64,000 nt of DNA from Polytrichum commune (Eukaryota; Streptophyta; Polytrichopsida; Polytrichales; Polytrichaceae): contig OX485804.1 in assembly GCA_950295325.1 (NCBI GenBank), positions 62,714,533-62,778,532 of the forward strand, read 5' to 3'. A program made the translations under genes and the position numbers. The notes beneath the pieces were generated by a model. The model saw only the letters and a list, made by a program, of their open reading frames with translations. It did no database searches and was not told the DNA's origin. The number at the start of each line of letters is the position of its first letter. Position 1 is the stretch's first letter. Below, piece after piece: positions 1 to 12,092 of this stretch.

Positions 1-174
1 TGAGGTTTCTTGCTTGCTGCTTGTGGCTGATGAGTGTAAAGTAGACATGTGAGCCAATTCCTCATTTCTGAATTGTTGTATGACAAGCTCCACTAAGCTT
101 TAATGGCCTTCTTCTCGCGTTCATTACTCTCAAAATTTTGAAATAGATTGTAGATCCCTCATCTTGATGTAAGA

Positions 175-401
175 ACTACACTAAATATGATATGAAGTGT
201 CACCGGTTCTACTTGTCTTGCTCAATACTAATTGTAAACCGAAGTGTAGTGTCACCAACACTAAATGTTAACCCAACATTATTTGTCATTCCCTGTAAAA
301 TTTTTGGGGGATTATACATTTAAAGTGGTGCAATTACTGAAACTTACCATGTGATTTTTCATAAAATATCATATGACACCATATATCATATTTAGTGTAG
401 T
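175..401. mobile_element. Small TIR element (MITE-like) nested in R1
   Basis: This 227-bp segment begins with ACTACACTAAATATGATAT and ends with its exact reverse complement, giving 19-bp TIRs. Possible 4-bp flanks AAGA lie at 171-174 and 402-405. It has no coding capacity. Copies sit at the same place in R1 copy 2 (33712-33926) and copy 3 (44244-44466), so it entered R1 before R1 spread. Related sequence recurs at 6545-6765 and in the inverted repeat at 12093-12890. Confidence 0.7.
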
Positions 402-449
402 AAGATCTTTGTATGAACTTTGGTACATGTGAAGCCTGTTTTGGTTAGT

Positions 450-588
450 GCATTTTGACTGAGTGAATGTCACCTTACTGCACACCATAATGTCACAAAG
501 TGGACATTCTAAGCTTCTGTTGAGAGAGAATATCCACTTTTTGACATTGTAATGTGGAGTAAGGTGACAATCAATTCAGTCAAGACGC
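450..588. repeat. Imperfect hairpin / MITE-like inverted repeat
   Basis: The left arm at about 450-508 (containing TGTCACCTTACTGCAC) and right arm at about 531-588 (containing GGAGTAAGGTGACAAT) are reverse complements over almost 58 bases, with a loop of about 22 bases. The same hairpin occurs in R1 copy 2 (about 33975-34113) and copy 3 (about 44510-44655). It is probably a fossil foldback element. Confidence 0.65.
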
Positions 589-1961
589 ATTTGAAGTGTG
601 CCCAGTTAAGTTATTGCGAGCCATTGGCATGCAGTTCAGTGTGTAGACTTTTGAGAGATTTCTTGATGTTGAGGAGGAGACAGACAAATTCATGGGGTGA
701 TCCAGTTAGTGTCATGGAAGGCCGGGTTTCCAATTGCGATCCTGGAAATTTGTGTCACTGTCCAACTAAGAGAGGGAAGTCCATCGATTTCGTCAATAGT
801 AATATCGCATTTAATTCATTGCATTTACCAACAGTTTCTTGAACCTGGCCCTTGAGATGTTGCAATGCTTGTATACATGTTGTCCATAGAATCTAGTGTA
901 CTTTTATTATTCCCAAATTAGTAGTCAATCCTTGACCAAATTGTTTGTTGATTCCTGGCATTTGCAGGGTTAACGCCAAAAAAGGGGGGCGCTAATGGAA
1001 ACTACAAAAGATGAATGTTGGTTTTGTGAAGGTTTTGCACATTGTGCATGGAGTATTATTTCCCAGTTCTTTCTTCATTTGAATTTGTCAATAAAGTTAT
1101 CCTTTGATTCAACCGGGAGCTTTGGTCGGGCATTGGTTGCTGTGCATTCAAAACTTTCTATGTTTCAGTAAGTTGGTGCATGATCATATTGGTGTGGAGG
1201 TTTGAACATTGAGCATTCTATATTGATTCATTGGGGCCAAACTCATTTTGGCATGGCAAGAGGTTGTAAAACGAGTTGGGCCCCTAGTGAGTTAATATAG
1301 GATGTCCTTTGTTCATACCTCTACATCGAACATGGACCCAAAACTCACCGAACATGGAAAGTTTCGCTTGCAGATCAATCGACTCCAAACCAAAACTCCC
1401 GTTGAACCAAATGATAAGTCTATTTGACAACAAGAATCTATGGCACGACTTCTTCTCTGCGCATATATTGCAAAATATTTGGATTGACACTCTAGTGTTA
1501 ATGTAGTTGTACAATCATCTGCATGAAACTTGAAATGGGTTGTGACGCATTGGATGTTTTTGCTCAGTGTTTGAGATTCTTTCATGTTACATGTTGCGGC
1601 ATTGCTAGAAGGATGTTTTGCCTTAAAAGCGTATGCAATCAAACCATGAGAAATTGTGCTATCAAGGGTCATATCCATTTGGAATGTTCTTTCTGAAGAC
1701 GTTGATTTCGTTTAATTTACACCTTAGAGCTTTGAAAGGAGGGTCACTGTGTCTTTCTGGATGGATGCATGCTTCGTGCGTACTTAGATTTCACTCTAAA
1801 TTATTTGAGTGGTTGTCATAAGGCCTTGGGCCTCTTTATGGGTCAAAAGAGGCTGCAGTAACCTAATGTATGTGCACGTATACGTGAAAATTGCAAACTC
1901 TATGTGGGGATCTTTTAAATTACAATAGAGATACCATGAGGTATGTGACATGCTTATTGTG

Positions 1962-2543
1962 CTTGGGGCGATCACACCCCCTTACCTTTCGTAATCACGT
2001 GCAATAATGGGGTATTTAATGGGGGGATATTTATGCACGTCTCAATATTTGTTCCCTTCCCTTTTGTAGATAAATAGCTATTTTGACATATTTTTTAGCA
2101 CCTTATATTTATTTGTAGTTATTTAGAGAGGCTGATTTTTAGCAGAACATTTTGTTAATAAACCCAAGAGCTGTTGAGGAGCGCTAGCACATTCCTTCGC
2201 CCAAGAGAACCCCACAACATTTCCCTTCATACTAACGCGCTTGATTCAAATTTGGATAGAATCTACACACTTGTTCATCCAAGTAGTCAAACCCATAAAT
2301 GTTCTACAGATCCTACTACACATTTTTAAGGGGATCCTATGTATATGACCTTATTTTTTTTCTACTGCTTATTGAAACGGAGGAATTATCCACCACCCTA
2401 TCTTACATATAATCATGTAGGGGACATATTTCCAATATTGTGGTAGATCTAACGAAATTATAAATTTTACCCTGAATGAATTAAATTGACCCTATATTTT
2501 ATTTCACTTGGTTTCCTAAAATTTTGATAGTCACCTCCCTGAG
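1962..2543. mobile_element. 582-bp non-coding insertion with 8-bp target duplication
   Basis: The R1 sequence is interrupted here. The octamer TTATTGTG lies on both sides (1954-1961 and 2544-2551), while the other R1 copies read straight through (near 35386-35397). The ends (CTTGGGGCGA and CCTCCCTGAG) are only weakly inverted-repeat related. An 8-bp TSD with a short non-autonomous body is typical of hAT-type elements; the superfamily assignment is inference. Confidence 0.5.
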
Positions 2544-2965
2544 TTATTGTGGGTACTTTGACTTCCACCTCCACAAACCAGTCTAAGAAGTGGAAGAACT
2601 TGTTCATCTAGCAGATTTGGGTAAGGAAGAGGGCCGGTGAGAAATTTGCAATCATAGTTCATATGCTCTCAAGAACTTGGTTAAAGTGCAAAGTCCATGA
2701 TTTGTGAAGTGATCATGATTTGAAGGTCACATGTGATTAGAATGTCACGTATATGTGCCTATTCATGTGTCATCATGTGGAAAAGAACAATCTACCACAA
2801 TCAAACAACATGTTTTGCATTTGAAATTGGACTTGACAAAACAAATTTGACCAAATTATAGAATGAAATTGGCCTTCAAAACTTGCATGAAATTCTTGAG
2901 TTGAAATATCTATTTTTTTCTTTTGAAGAATTATAGGAAAAAGATAACACCTAATAAATACTCTT

Positions 2966-5900
2966 AATGGATTGAACGGGGTTCCAATACATTATTTCAA
3001 ATCTGCCTCTCAAGTTATTCAGCAAAGTATTGCATGTGCTCATGTGAGGCTTGGCATGTAAGCCTAGTTTAACCTCAATACAAGGCCGTGTATGGCAATC
3101 AAATATTGAGTGATTTCATTAGGTTCAAGTACATGGAAATAAACACAAATAGCCTCCAGATACCACACTGACGATTTTGGCCTTGAGCCTCCATAACATA
3201 GATTGGTTCATTTTAAATGGGGCTAGTCTGGGCCTAGTTTGGTCAATTATTTTAAATGAATTCCTAGAATTTCAATCATGGCTAGTCATGTATGGATACA
3301 TAAGAACAAATACCCAAACAAAGTTTTGTTTACAAAGATTGGACTATGTGTTAAGAAATTGACAACCATTCTGAAACTTAGTGGTCACCATAAGTAAATT
3401 GGGGGACGGGGTGGGGGGTAAGGGGGGTTATATGACCGCGTTATGGCTTCTTGGCCGTTGGTTGGTTGGTTGTAAATTTCAATTTTCAAGGTAGATTCCA
3501 AATTTCTAAACACTCAAACGATCGAACATGGCTTCTCCATCCACATTCATGGATCAAATAACATTTAGACTTCATGTATTAGAGTTGTATTTCATAGCAA
3601 GCAAGGGATAATAAGTCACCATGTGAGACATGTCTACAAGACCAATGTTGGTCCAACATCGTCTTTTTTGGTACCATTGGGGTATCTATAATGAGGATCT
3701 CATAATTTTTGATACCCACATGATATGTGTATATAAAGGTATTTTTGTTTTCAAGTACCATTCAAGCCTATATGCCATGCAAGAATCTTCATATTTAGAC
3801 AATATCATCATGATATCAATATGGTTTAAAGTGATTCCAACCCAAATACTAACTCGGACATACAAAGACTCTCTCATAGTGAGATTTCCACCAAGTATCA
3901 ATATTTGACTGGTGTTACAACCTTGATACCCACGAGTATGTTCTTCGACACCATTGTTGAGGTTGAGTATCGATACCATTCACTCAGCCATATACCAAAC
4001 CAACACTGGTCTACACAAGGGCCATGGAGCCTAAGTTTAGACTCCTGTGAAACTCACCTTGCAACTGGTGAATGCTTCTGCTTTTGGAAGAGCTTCGTCT
4101 TGCATTGTTTCATGGCGCCTGGCCACTGCACAATCAAGAACGAGGACACAATGCTTGTCGTTCATTAATCAACAGGTGAACTGTTTTAGTTATTTCATTG
4201 TTCATGGGTGAGACCCGGCTTTCAATGACCCTCTCATCAATGCTTGCATCCCATATTTGGCGTGAGAATCTCCTCTATGGGTGGTTACAGTAGCATGCAG
4301 TTGGGAATAACTTAGTTGGAGAACCCACCACTAGTTCCAGATGAACTGGTGGAGTTGGGGAACATCCACTTGAACTTTAAGACTTCAGAAAAGTTACTGA
4401 TCATTCTAGAGGAATCTAGGGAGTATGCCTGAAACCAAGAAAGGAAAACCAAAAGATCACAACATGTAACCATTCCTAGAATCTAGTGGATTTAATGTCG
4501 TATTCGATTGTCAACTGCGTGGCATTCTTAGTTTCCACACAGTGAAAGTGTCATATTTCTGATGCTATTGTGTTCAATAAGTTGACATTAACACAGTCAA
4601 AATGCATTAGTGAACTGGTTTGAAACGCTAGGATTTTGACCCATTATGTCCCAAAAATCTCTCCAGGAAACTGGCATGTGCGATTCAAGCATAGATTCTT
4701 GAGAGGTTCTTGCCAGTGTTGGCTGATGGATTTGGGTAATTGAATCCATGCAACTGATACTCTCAGAAGTTCAAGGCCATCCCTTGTATGTACCCTTGAC
4801 AACATGTATTAGGATTTGCATGGAGTAGGTCATGTGCACTTTGAAATGTTGAATTTCTTGAGTTTCCTCAGTGACTGTTTCAAGAGCGAGTGTCCCACAA
4901 CTGGAGGATCATCATACAGTGGAAGTCACGGATTATGACATTCAATCCCACTGGGGAGCTGGAAAGGTGTTGAGGAAAAGGAATGGCCTCATCATCCTTC
5001 ACTTTGGCTCAAGTTGAGCTAACTTAGTACCTGATGCAGAAGAATACTCTTGGGTTGCCTGGTTCAGAGTCAACTAGAAACTAGGATTGATATTAGAAAT
5101 ATACTCATTTAATGGCCAGAATGTTGTATAATCTTTCCTGGGTGGATACGAGAGTGATGTGCTCTGACGTTCTTGAAGCTCGAAGGATTGAGGTGAGGAA
5201 TGAATGACTCACAAGATCTTCTTGAACTTGTGTTTGCAAGTACATGCTCGAGGCCTTTTGAATTCTTTTCAAAATTCGATATCATATTCTTCCATATTTT
5301 TGACGTAAAGGTGGAGCCACCAATGCATCACCAATTTTCAAAATCAAGGTATCAATCAGCTGGGAGAAAATCATAATGAAAGGTAATCCCTCCATACATT
5401 ATGCCTTGGATTGATGGTGGTTTTCTCTAAATTGTTTCAAGCAACCTAGAAGACCAAGTTCATATTGAGACGAACTTAGACATATTCCAAGGCAAGGACA
5501 ACTTGAACATGTGATGTTCAATGAATTCTAAGCCCAAGTTCCAACTCAAGCTATTATGTCAAACCCTCACCACTAGATTATACCACACAACTTATTGCAC
5601 ATGTTTCCATGCATTCTAACTTATAGAATTTAATAAGCTATGTAATCCTAATTCCTCTTCGTGCCTAAAATGTGATCATTCAAGTTCCCACTGGTTATTC
5701 CTTGCTTGGTGCAATACATTTGAGAGTTTAAATGCAAAATGGTTATTCCAAGTTACTTTATTACACTTTATCCATATTGTCTTGTTCGTGATTGGCATGT
5801 GCAAATATGAGCCCAAAAGAAGGTGTCCAAAGGCTGTCCCAAGCCACCTCCAAAATCATGTAGTGTGGTCATAGACCCTCAAGTGTATTTTGAAGTCATA

Positions 5901-6544
5901 TGTGATCGGGCCTCAACCACATGCTATTTCAATGAATTTCTATTCATTGATGAAATAGAATAAATTAACGGTTGTGAGGGTTCGGAGTCCATGGTCTCCC
6001 AGTTTTGTGTTAGGCCTACCTCCAAGAGATGATTTTTGAAAATAGTTCAAGTGACCATGAAACATGATCCATTTTGTGCCACGTAGGAATCCACGTGGAC
6101 TTTACAAAAAGGGTGACATGTCAGTGATGTTGTGGCACCAATAAATTTCTTTGCAAGCCTAATTGAGAAGGAGGTATGGTAAGGGCCATTTTTACACACA
6201 TGCCCAAGGTCCGTGAGAAAAAATGATGCAAGATTTCCCGTGGACTTGGTCGGCGGTCCGAAGACCATGAGCAAGAGAAATCCACATCACCTTTTTGAAA
6301 GACTTGGTCATAAACATGGTGTGGAGCGGACAAGTTAGATTGGGACAAAGTGTTTCTCATGAAAATAAAACATATAATAACACTAAAAACAAATATTTTT
6401 TGAACATTGAGGTGTTAAAATTAGATATTCAAATTTTATTTTTCTAACATGATCACCCATGGTCACAAGTAATGTCACCCTAAATTGCTTTTAGTTTATC
6501 CATTATTGCTATTCTCTACGTCCTAACATTTCTATGATGAGAGA
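2966..6544. other. No gene recognised; AT-rich intergenic DNA
   Basis: I see no conserved protein, RNA gene or long repeat. Open frames up to 97 codons (3630-3908, 3686-3979 minus, 3905-4168) overlap on opposite strands and show no recognisable motif. Around 4580-4615 there is a fragment resembling one arm of the R1 hairpin (450-588). Confidence 0.6.
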
Positions 6545-6765
6545 TTGTCATGGACAATCAAAATTTGGATGAAAAAACGCTTAGTAAGTGCTGATAATTG
6601 CAACATTGTAAATCTATGATTCCCAAAAGTAATTTACAAGGAATGACAAAGAATGTTAGGCTTCGAATGTTAGTGTTGGTGAGCCTACACGGGCAGTTTC
6701 CAAGATTTGTATCGAACACGACAAAAGAATTGGTGCCACTAACTAAATACAACAGTTAGGGTAGT
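6545..6765 (-). repeat. Diverged copy of the small element family seen at 12093-12890
   Basis: The stretch with GGATGAAAAAACGCTTAGTAAGTG, the CACGGGCAGTTT segment and the GTGCCACTAACTAAATA end parallels 12690-12880 in the same orientation. It is a non-coding, degraded fragment. Confidence 0.5.
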
Positions 6766-7102
6766 GTCCACTAGAGGCCCTAAGTTAGTGGGTACTGTGT
6801 GCTCCACTACCTATATAGTTCTCTTGTGTCCATTCCTCACTCCATTGCCTTGCGAAGTTAGTGAGCAGCCGGCGCCTGTGATGCGGCCCTCGTCGCTCGC
6901 TCGCTGAGTGTAGTTCGGCGGCTCATAGATGGTTGCCAGAGGATTTCGTAGTAGATTGGTGTGTTCGGAGACGATGCTTCTTAGTCTTCACTCTACTTTG
7001 GCGATGTCCTCGTCGGCAAATGTTTGGATTGGCAGCAACGTAGTCGGCGAGCAGACCGAGCTACTCCACCGACCAGAGGACGATCTCCTCAACTCCCGCA
7101 AC

Positions 7103-7889
7103 GCTCCGCCTGGGAAATGGACGCCAACCACGACAGTCCTGATGCGGAGGTTGTCGCACAACGATTACACCCCGCTGGTGGCGCAGTAGCCTTGTGCGTC
7201 AATCTCAGCATCAGAGCTGCCGTGGTTGGAGTCCGATACTACGACTGCAGGGGGCGGCAGATTGCACCCTGTCACTGGTGGTGCACGATGAAGAAGCAAC
7301 GGTCCGCCTTGGAAATGGATGCCAACCACGACAGTCCTGATGCGGAGAGTGTCGCACAACGAGTGCACCCCGCTGGTGCCGCAGTAGCCTTGTGCGTCAA
7401 TCTCAACATCAGAGCTACCGTGGTCGGAGTCCGATACTACGACTGCAGGGGGCGGCAGATTGCACCCTGTCACTGGTGGTGCACGATGAAGAAGCAACGG
7501 TCCGCCTTGGAAATGGACGCCAACCACGACAGTCCTGATGCGGAGATTGTCGCACAACGAGTGCACCCCGCTGGTACCGCATGAGCATTGTGCGTCAATC
7601 TCAGCATCAGAGCTGACGTGGTTGGAGTCCGATACTACGACTGCAGAGGGTGGCGGATTGCACCCTGTCACTGGTGGTGCACGATGAAGAAGCAACGCTC
7701 CGACTTGGAAATGGACGCCAACCACGACAATCCTGATGCGGAGATTGTCGCACAACGATTACACCCCCCTGGTGCCGCAGTAGCCTTGTGCGTCAATCTC
7801 AGCATCAGAGCTGCCGTGGTTGGAGTCCGATACTACGACTGCAGAGGGCGGCAGATTGCACCCTGTCACTGGTGGTGCACGATGAAGAA
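7103..7889. repeat. Four tandem 198-bp units (66-codon minisatellite)
   Basis: Units start at 7103, 7301, 7499 and 7697, with the last ending about 7889; they differ by a few substitutions. Because 198 is a multiple of three, frames stay open on both strands: plus 7024-7584 and 7588-7917, minus 7165-7755. The plus unit reads with ALEMDANHDSPDAE near its start and the minus unit with PPVTGCNLPPPAVVVSDS. Neither matches a family I know, and openness is not independent evidence of translation. A TATA-like CTATATAG lies upstream near 6808 and the region is GC-richer than its surroundings, so a diverged repetitive gene is possible. Confidence 0.75.
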
Positions 7890-8220
7890 CCCATGCGGTT
7901 CATCTCAGTTGATGTAGACTACCCCCTGCAGTTCAATGTCTCGTGGATGGTAGAGATTTGTATGGCTTGTTCGCACACATCTCTGTTTTGAGAGTTCTGA
8001 AATGGTCGAGATTTTACTTCCCTTTTATCTGGACCAGTTTTGCATCTAGAAAGTCGAGAACAGAGATAACTCTTATTAGGATTCTTGAACATCAGGTCGT
8101 CGATGAGGATGGCAGATCATACCCCTGTACACATGACGCAAAATGGTGTTATCGACAATGCCGAGCTTCATGTGCGCTCCAACGCCAAGGATGACTCTGC
8201 AGGAGTAACTCATCAAGTTT

Positions 8221-9300
8221 CTACCAGAATGTTCTGGAGTGATGATATGTAAGCTCGAACCTTAAATTTCTGGCTGCTTCTTCAAACCTTACCTCCTCGC
8301 CGTGCTTTTCAGTGTCGAAATGGAATCTGAAGAAGGTGGGGTGCACTCTTTTAACACTTTTGTCTACAATAACCCCTTTACTCTTTGGTAGTGGAATTTC
8401 CCTGCTAGCAATTTTTGATGCATGATTCCGGGGATTGATCGAGCTACTGGTTGTACTCATCTTGTATTTTTGTGGTATGGAGATACCATGAGCATTGTGG
8501 ACAGATAAGGAGCTGGGGGAGATGATCGACCTAGGTGGGAGCTTGCAACTTAAAAGGGCATGCTCTTCATCAACCCGCCGCCGAATGTGAGGAATGCAAC
8601 AACCTGCATTATGCACAGATACATCATAGAGTCAAGAGTAGTAGAATGCTTACTGGAATGACACCTAGATACTTGCAATGTTCCACGTAGACTAGTTAGT
8701 TCCAGGTAGATTGACAATAAGTTCTGGAATGAGCTTGTTGATATTTGGATTTAATATTGTTCCCGCATCTTTCTCTCTCTCTATCTCTCTCGGAATAAGT
8801 TGAGAGACAAGCGATGGAGTCATTTCCAGTTAGCTCGGAGGTTGCAGGCTAGCTCATCGGTAGAACCTTAGGAGATGGCTGAATGTTCAACTATGTATAG
8901 ACAGTTTGACTGTGCAACGGACTACACTTTTGTTTCATTCCGCATTGTTATGGAATTGCCTATGTCTGCAATATATATACCAAGCAATCTTGACAAAAAA
9001 TTTGGTGAAATTGTGCGATTATTCTGAACTGATACAATATCAAGTGCTACCCTACCTGCTCGCCGCGCTTCTGAGGGTCTTAATGGAATCTGAAGGTGGA
9101 AACTCTCTTCCGAGTGGACATTTAGTGGCAATTTTCGATGCATGATCATGGGGATTGATCAAGCTACTGTTTGTATTCATGTGGTGTACTTTTCTGAAGC
9201 TTAGTATTGACACTATCAACTCAACATGATACAGAAATTTCCGAATACATCGTGCCTGCTCTCGGTTGAGGCCATGCATAAAATGCTATATAGGTAGGCA
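8221..9300. repeat. Two diverged copies of a local duplication; no confident gene
   Basis: The segment at about 8285-8460 (CTCGCCGTGCTTTTCAGTG, then GATGCATGATTCCGGGGAT) recurs in weaker form at about 9050-9190 (CTCGCCGCGCTTCTGAGGG, then GATGCATGATCATGGGGAT). A minus-strand frame of 131 codons (8221-8616) covers the first copy but is not kept open in the second, so I treat it as non-coding. Confidence 0.4.
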
Positions 9301-9910
9301 GGGCGGAAATTATGTAGGAGTATTTTATCCATGACCTCCCCAGTGCATCGGTGGCTGTAATTATACTGGTTCATATTGTGAATATGGATAATAAAATTGG
9401 ATGTCAGGCTCGCACACATTGCAGGAATTTTGGATGCAACGAATGTCCTCATATTTAGCTTATAAGGCTAATCCAGCAGTATGTTCACCGCAGTACTATT
9501 CTCATGAAGCAAAACAAGATGCTTGAGAATTCAGTACTAAAATGCATGAGAAGCATCAACTAATTTATGCACATTCTGCTGCCATGTGGTATCCACATAA
9601 TCAAGTCGAGTTTATCAATCCTCTGGAGGAGCCAGTGAAAGGTATGCTCGCCTAAAATAAAGTTTATTCAGTAGTGTGCTCTCCCTAATTTCTTTCAAAT
9701 AGTGTGCAATCATGTCTGCATTAGAGGGCAGTTTCTCGTGCTCCACAGCAATTCGGAAATCCTTCTACAAACTCCCCCCTCTCTCGAACTGAATTTTCGT
9801 GCTGGCGGGATTGATCTATGCATACATCGATTTATTGACTTCTACTTTGGATGATCCAATCAATATCTCCAATTTCAAGTATCCGTCCTACTCAAGGATT
9901 GCAAAACTAC

Positions 9911-9984
9911 TGCTTCCACTAAGAGTTGAACTCGCGAACTCCCGCTTACTAAACATGTGCTCTAGCCAATTGAGGTATAGAAGC
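9911..9984 (-). pseudogene. tRNA-Thr (AGT) pseudogene
   Basis: On the minus strand this 74-base segment starts GCTTCTA and ends TGGAAGC plus A, which pair as a complete acceptor stem. The anticodon loop reads TTAGTAA, giving AGT (Thr). The D region CTCAATTGGCTAGAGCA resembles the plant tRNA-Thr D arm. The T-arm is damaged: the usual TTCGA is TTCAA, and the T stem and anticodon stem have mismatches. The CpG-to-CpA change in the B box should weaken Pol III transcription. It lies six bases after the tRNA-Ala pseudogene in the same orientation. Confidence 0.7.
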
Positions 9985-9990
9985 AAAGAG

Positions 9991-10063
9991 TGGAGATGCG
10001 GGGTATCAATCCCTGTACCTCCTGCATGCTAAGCGAGCATTGTACCATTTGAAGCATATCCCC
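9991..10063 (-). pseudogene. tRNA-Ala (AGC) pseudogene
   Basis: On the minus strand the segment reads GGGGATA at its 5' end and CATCTCC plus A at its 3' end (six of seven acceptor pairs), with anticodon loop TTAGCAT (AGC, Ala) and a T loop ATTGATA. It closely resembles plant tRNA-Ala(AGC). Two B-box-region differences from the usual gene are CpG-to-TpG/CpA changes, and single mismatches affect the anticodon stem and T stem. It is most likely inactive. Repeat R2 begins directly beyond its 5' end at 10064. Confidence 0.75.
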
Positions 10064-11887
10064 GAATGGTGAAATTTGGGTTTTCTGGACCCGCTTTTGG
10101 ACATTTTGGAGGCGTTTGGGCATCGAGTCAAGTAAACGTGGATAGGTCCAAGTACGTCTAAAATGGGCCCAATTTTTTTCTAAAAACATTGCTTGTTTCT
10201 AAATATGTGCATCGTCTTATCTACCCCTTGGATTTGAGTACTTGGGAAATGTGTTTTTTGTGGAATAAATTTCTCAAGTCAACCCATATTTGATATCTAC
10301 CCCAAGCCTAGGAAACCACATTAAATAACTTCAAAAGTAACTCTTTCCTCATTGTAGATGGGCTGAACTCTTATGTGGAGGTCTAGAAGGAGAAAGATCA
10401 CCTTGAAAACAATAATGCGATTATCAATGAGGCAATACCAACCAAACACTAGATTTGAACTTCCCATAGATTATTCCTAGTGGACTTTATTGTAGATTCC
10501 AAGTAGACCCTAATCTCAATAGTCAAAACACTCACAAATAATCTAGGAAGAAGATGTCGGCACCCTCAATACGACTATATCTAATCCATGAGGATGGTTT
10601 GGAAAAACAATTCCTAGACTAACACCCACTTTAACATCCATAATTTAAAACATAAAAATTGTTGTAAATTCTACTTTGCTCTACACATGGTCTTTTATGG
10701 GTCAATCAATAAGTTCCCCCAAAATATCTAAGACAAGCCCAAACTCTATACCCTCTTATATATTGGGTTCCTCTTTAAAGGAATTTCCTATTAGGAGTTC
10801 ATTGGAGGTCCTTGTGTTGGTGCCTAGTTTTGGAAAATGGGTATTAAATGTGCTTGAACATATTTGAAGGTATCCACCATGTAGCTATTGAAAGAAGAAA
10901 ACTTCCATGGAAACCTTTCATATTTCAAAAATGATTTTCATGTGTTTTAGAACATTCAACCCCCAAACTAGAGGAATTAGCATGCCATACCAACATACAC
11001 ATTTATGTTATATATTTCAGATGTTGGACACTTGGATGGTTAAAATTTTGTATGAACGATCCGAACCACATGAAGATTCTCTTCATAGAGTCAAATCTAC
11101 CATTAGAGGTACAGATATTCCTGAATGAGCTAATGTATTGGAATAGACTATTTAAGACAATTTTGGGTAGATTTCACTTCAACATTTAGAGGTTAAGTGG
11201 GGATGAATCTACCATAAACATGTTATGGGTAGGGTTTCAATGGACCTCCTTGCAGGCCACCACATAACCTCCACACGGGATGTCCATTGCATATATTGTG
11301 ACATGGTGCTCAAGGAGCATTCAAAGTATATTGTGGACCTTATTTGATTGCTCTTTTTAATTTGACACCTAAATTTGGATGGTACAGGGTAATACACGTA
11401 GTTAAGAATGCACACTCACTTAATGGACAATATGCACAATTTGATATGAAGAGGCATACTTATAAAGAAAATTAAAATAATTTTTTTTAATAAAAAAACA
11501 ACTAGATGTACTAGTTATTGAAATTTCTTGTCCATGAGATTATTCTACTAAGTTGAATTATACTATGTTTATTCTCACTACAAAGCATTGCACTGGTGAT
11601 TCAAGCTGAAAAAACTGAGGTGAAGCAGTGTATTGATATTACTAGAATTGAACGCATGATAGCAATCAAATAATGTTATGTCGCCTCCAAAAATTGGATA
11701 AAACCAGTTCATGAATGAATATTATCCTCTGTAAATGTCATCAAGGGCTTGCATATCAATTGGTTTAAGAACTAATTTCCAATTAGGTTTCCAGTCATAT
11801 TAAATATTCAATCCGACATGGCCTTTAAGATCCTCTAATGTGTAACAATGCCACTATTACTAGTACATCAATCATTGTATTTAATGT
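10064..11887 (+). repeat. Dispersed repeat R2, copy 1
   Basis: This stretch of about 1.8 kb aligns in the same orientation with 40387-42211. For example, the TTTTGGACATTTTGGAGGCG block is at about 10095 and 40419, the line with GGAGGTCTAGA at about 10378 and 40707, and the end block with TATTTAATGTCA at about 11878 and 42200. It has no conserved open frame and no visible TIR or TSD. The copies differ by many substitutions and small indels, so it is old. Confidence 0.75.
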
Positions 11888-12092
11888 CATATTTAAAAAA
11901 ACCCATGAAAATGGGAATGATGAGCCCATTCAAACGAATAAGTGAAAATTTATATTAGAAAAAAAGGAATTAATATTTTTTAATCATAGGGCAGATGAAA
12001 TTTCAAAATATATATTTTTATCTAATGAGCCTTATTTTCATAAATAAATAAATATTTGTTTCGAGGTGCACGAACCAGCTACGGTGCTACGG

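Larger units (their letters stand above)
1..2965 (+). repeat. Long dispersed repeat R1, copy 1 (cut by window edge)
   Basis: Positions 1-1961 align almost continuously with 33534-35390 and 44066-45974, and positions 2544-2965 align with 35386-35698 and 62940-63350. The copy therefore starts beyond the window and carries a 582-bp insertion at 1962-2543. Small open frames (552-842, 1313-1678, 1633-1821) lie inside it but do not stay open in the other copies, so I do not call them genes. The family's origin is unknown; no reverse transcriptase, integrase or transposase motif is visible in any copy. Confidence 0.8.
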
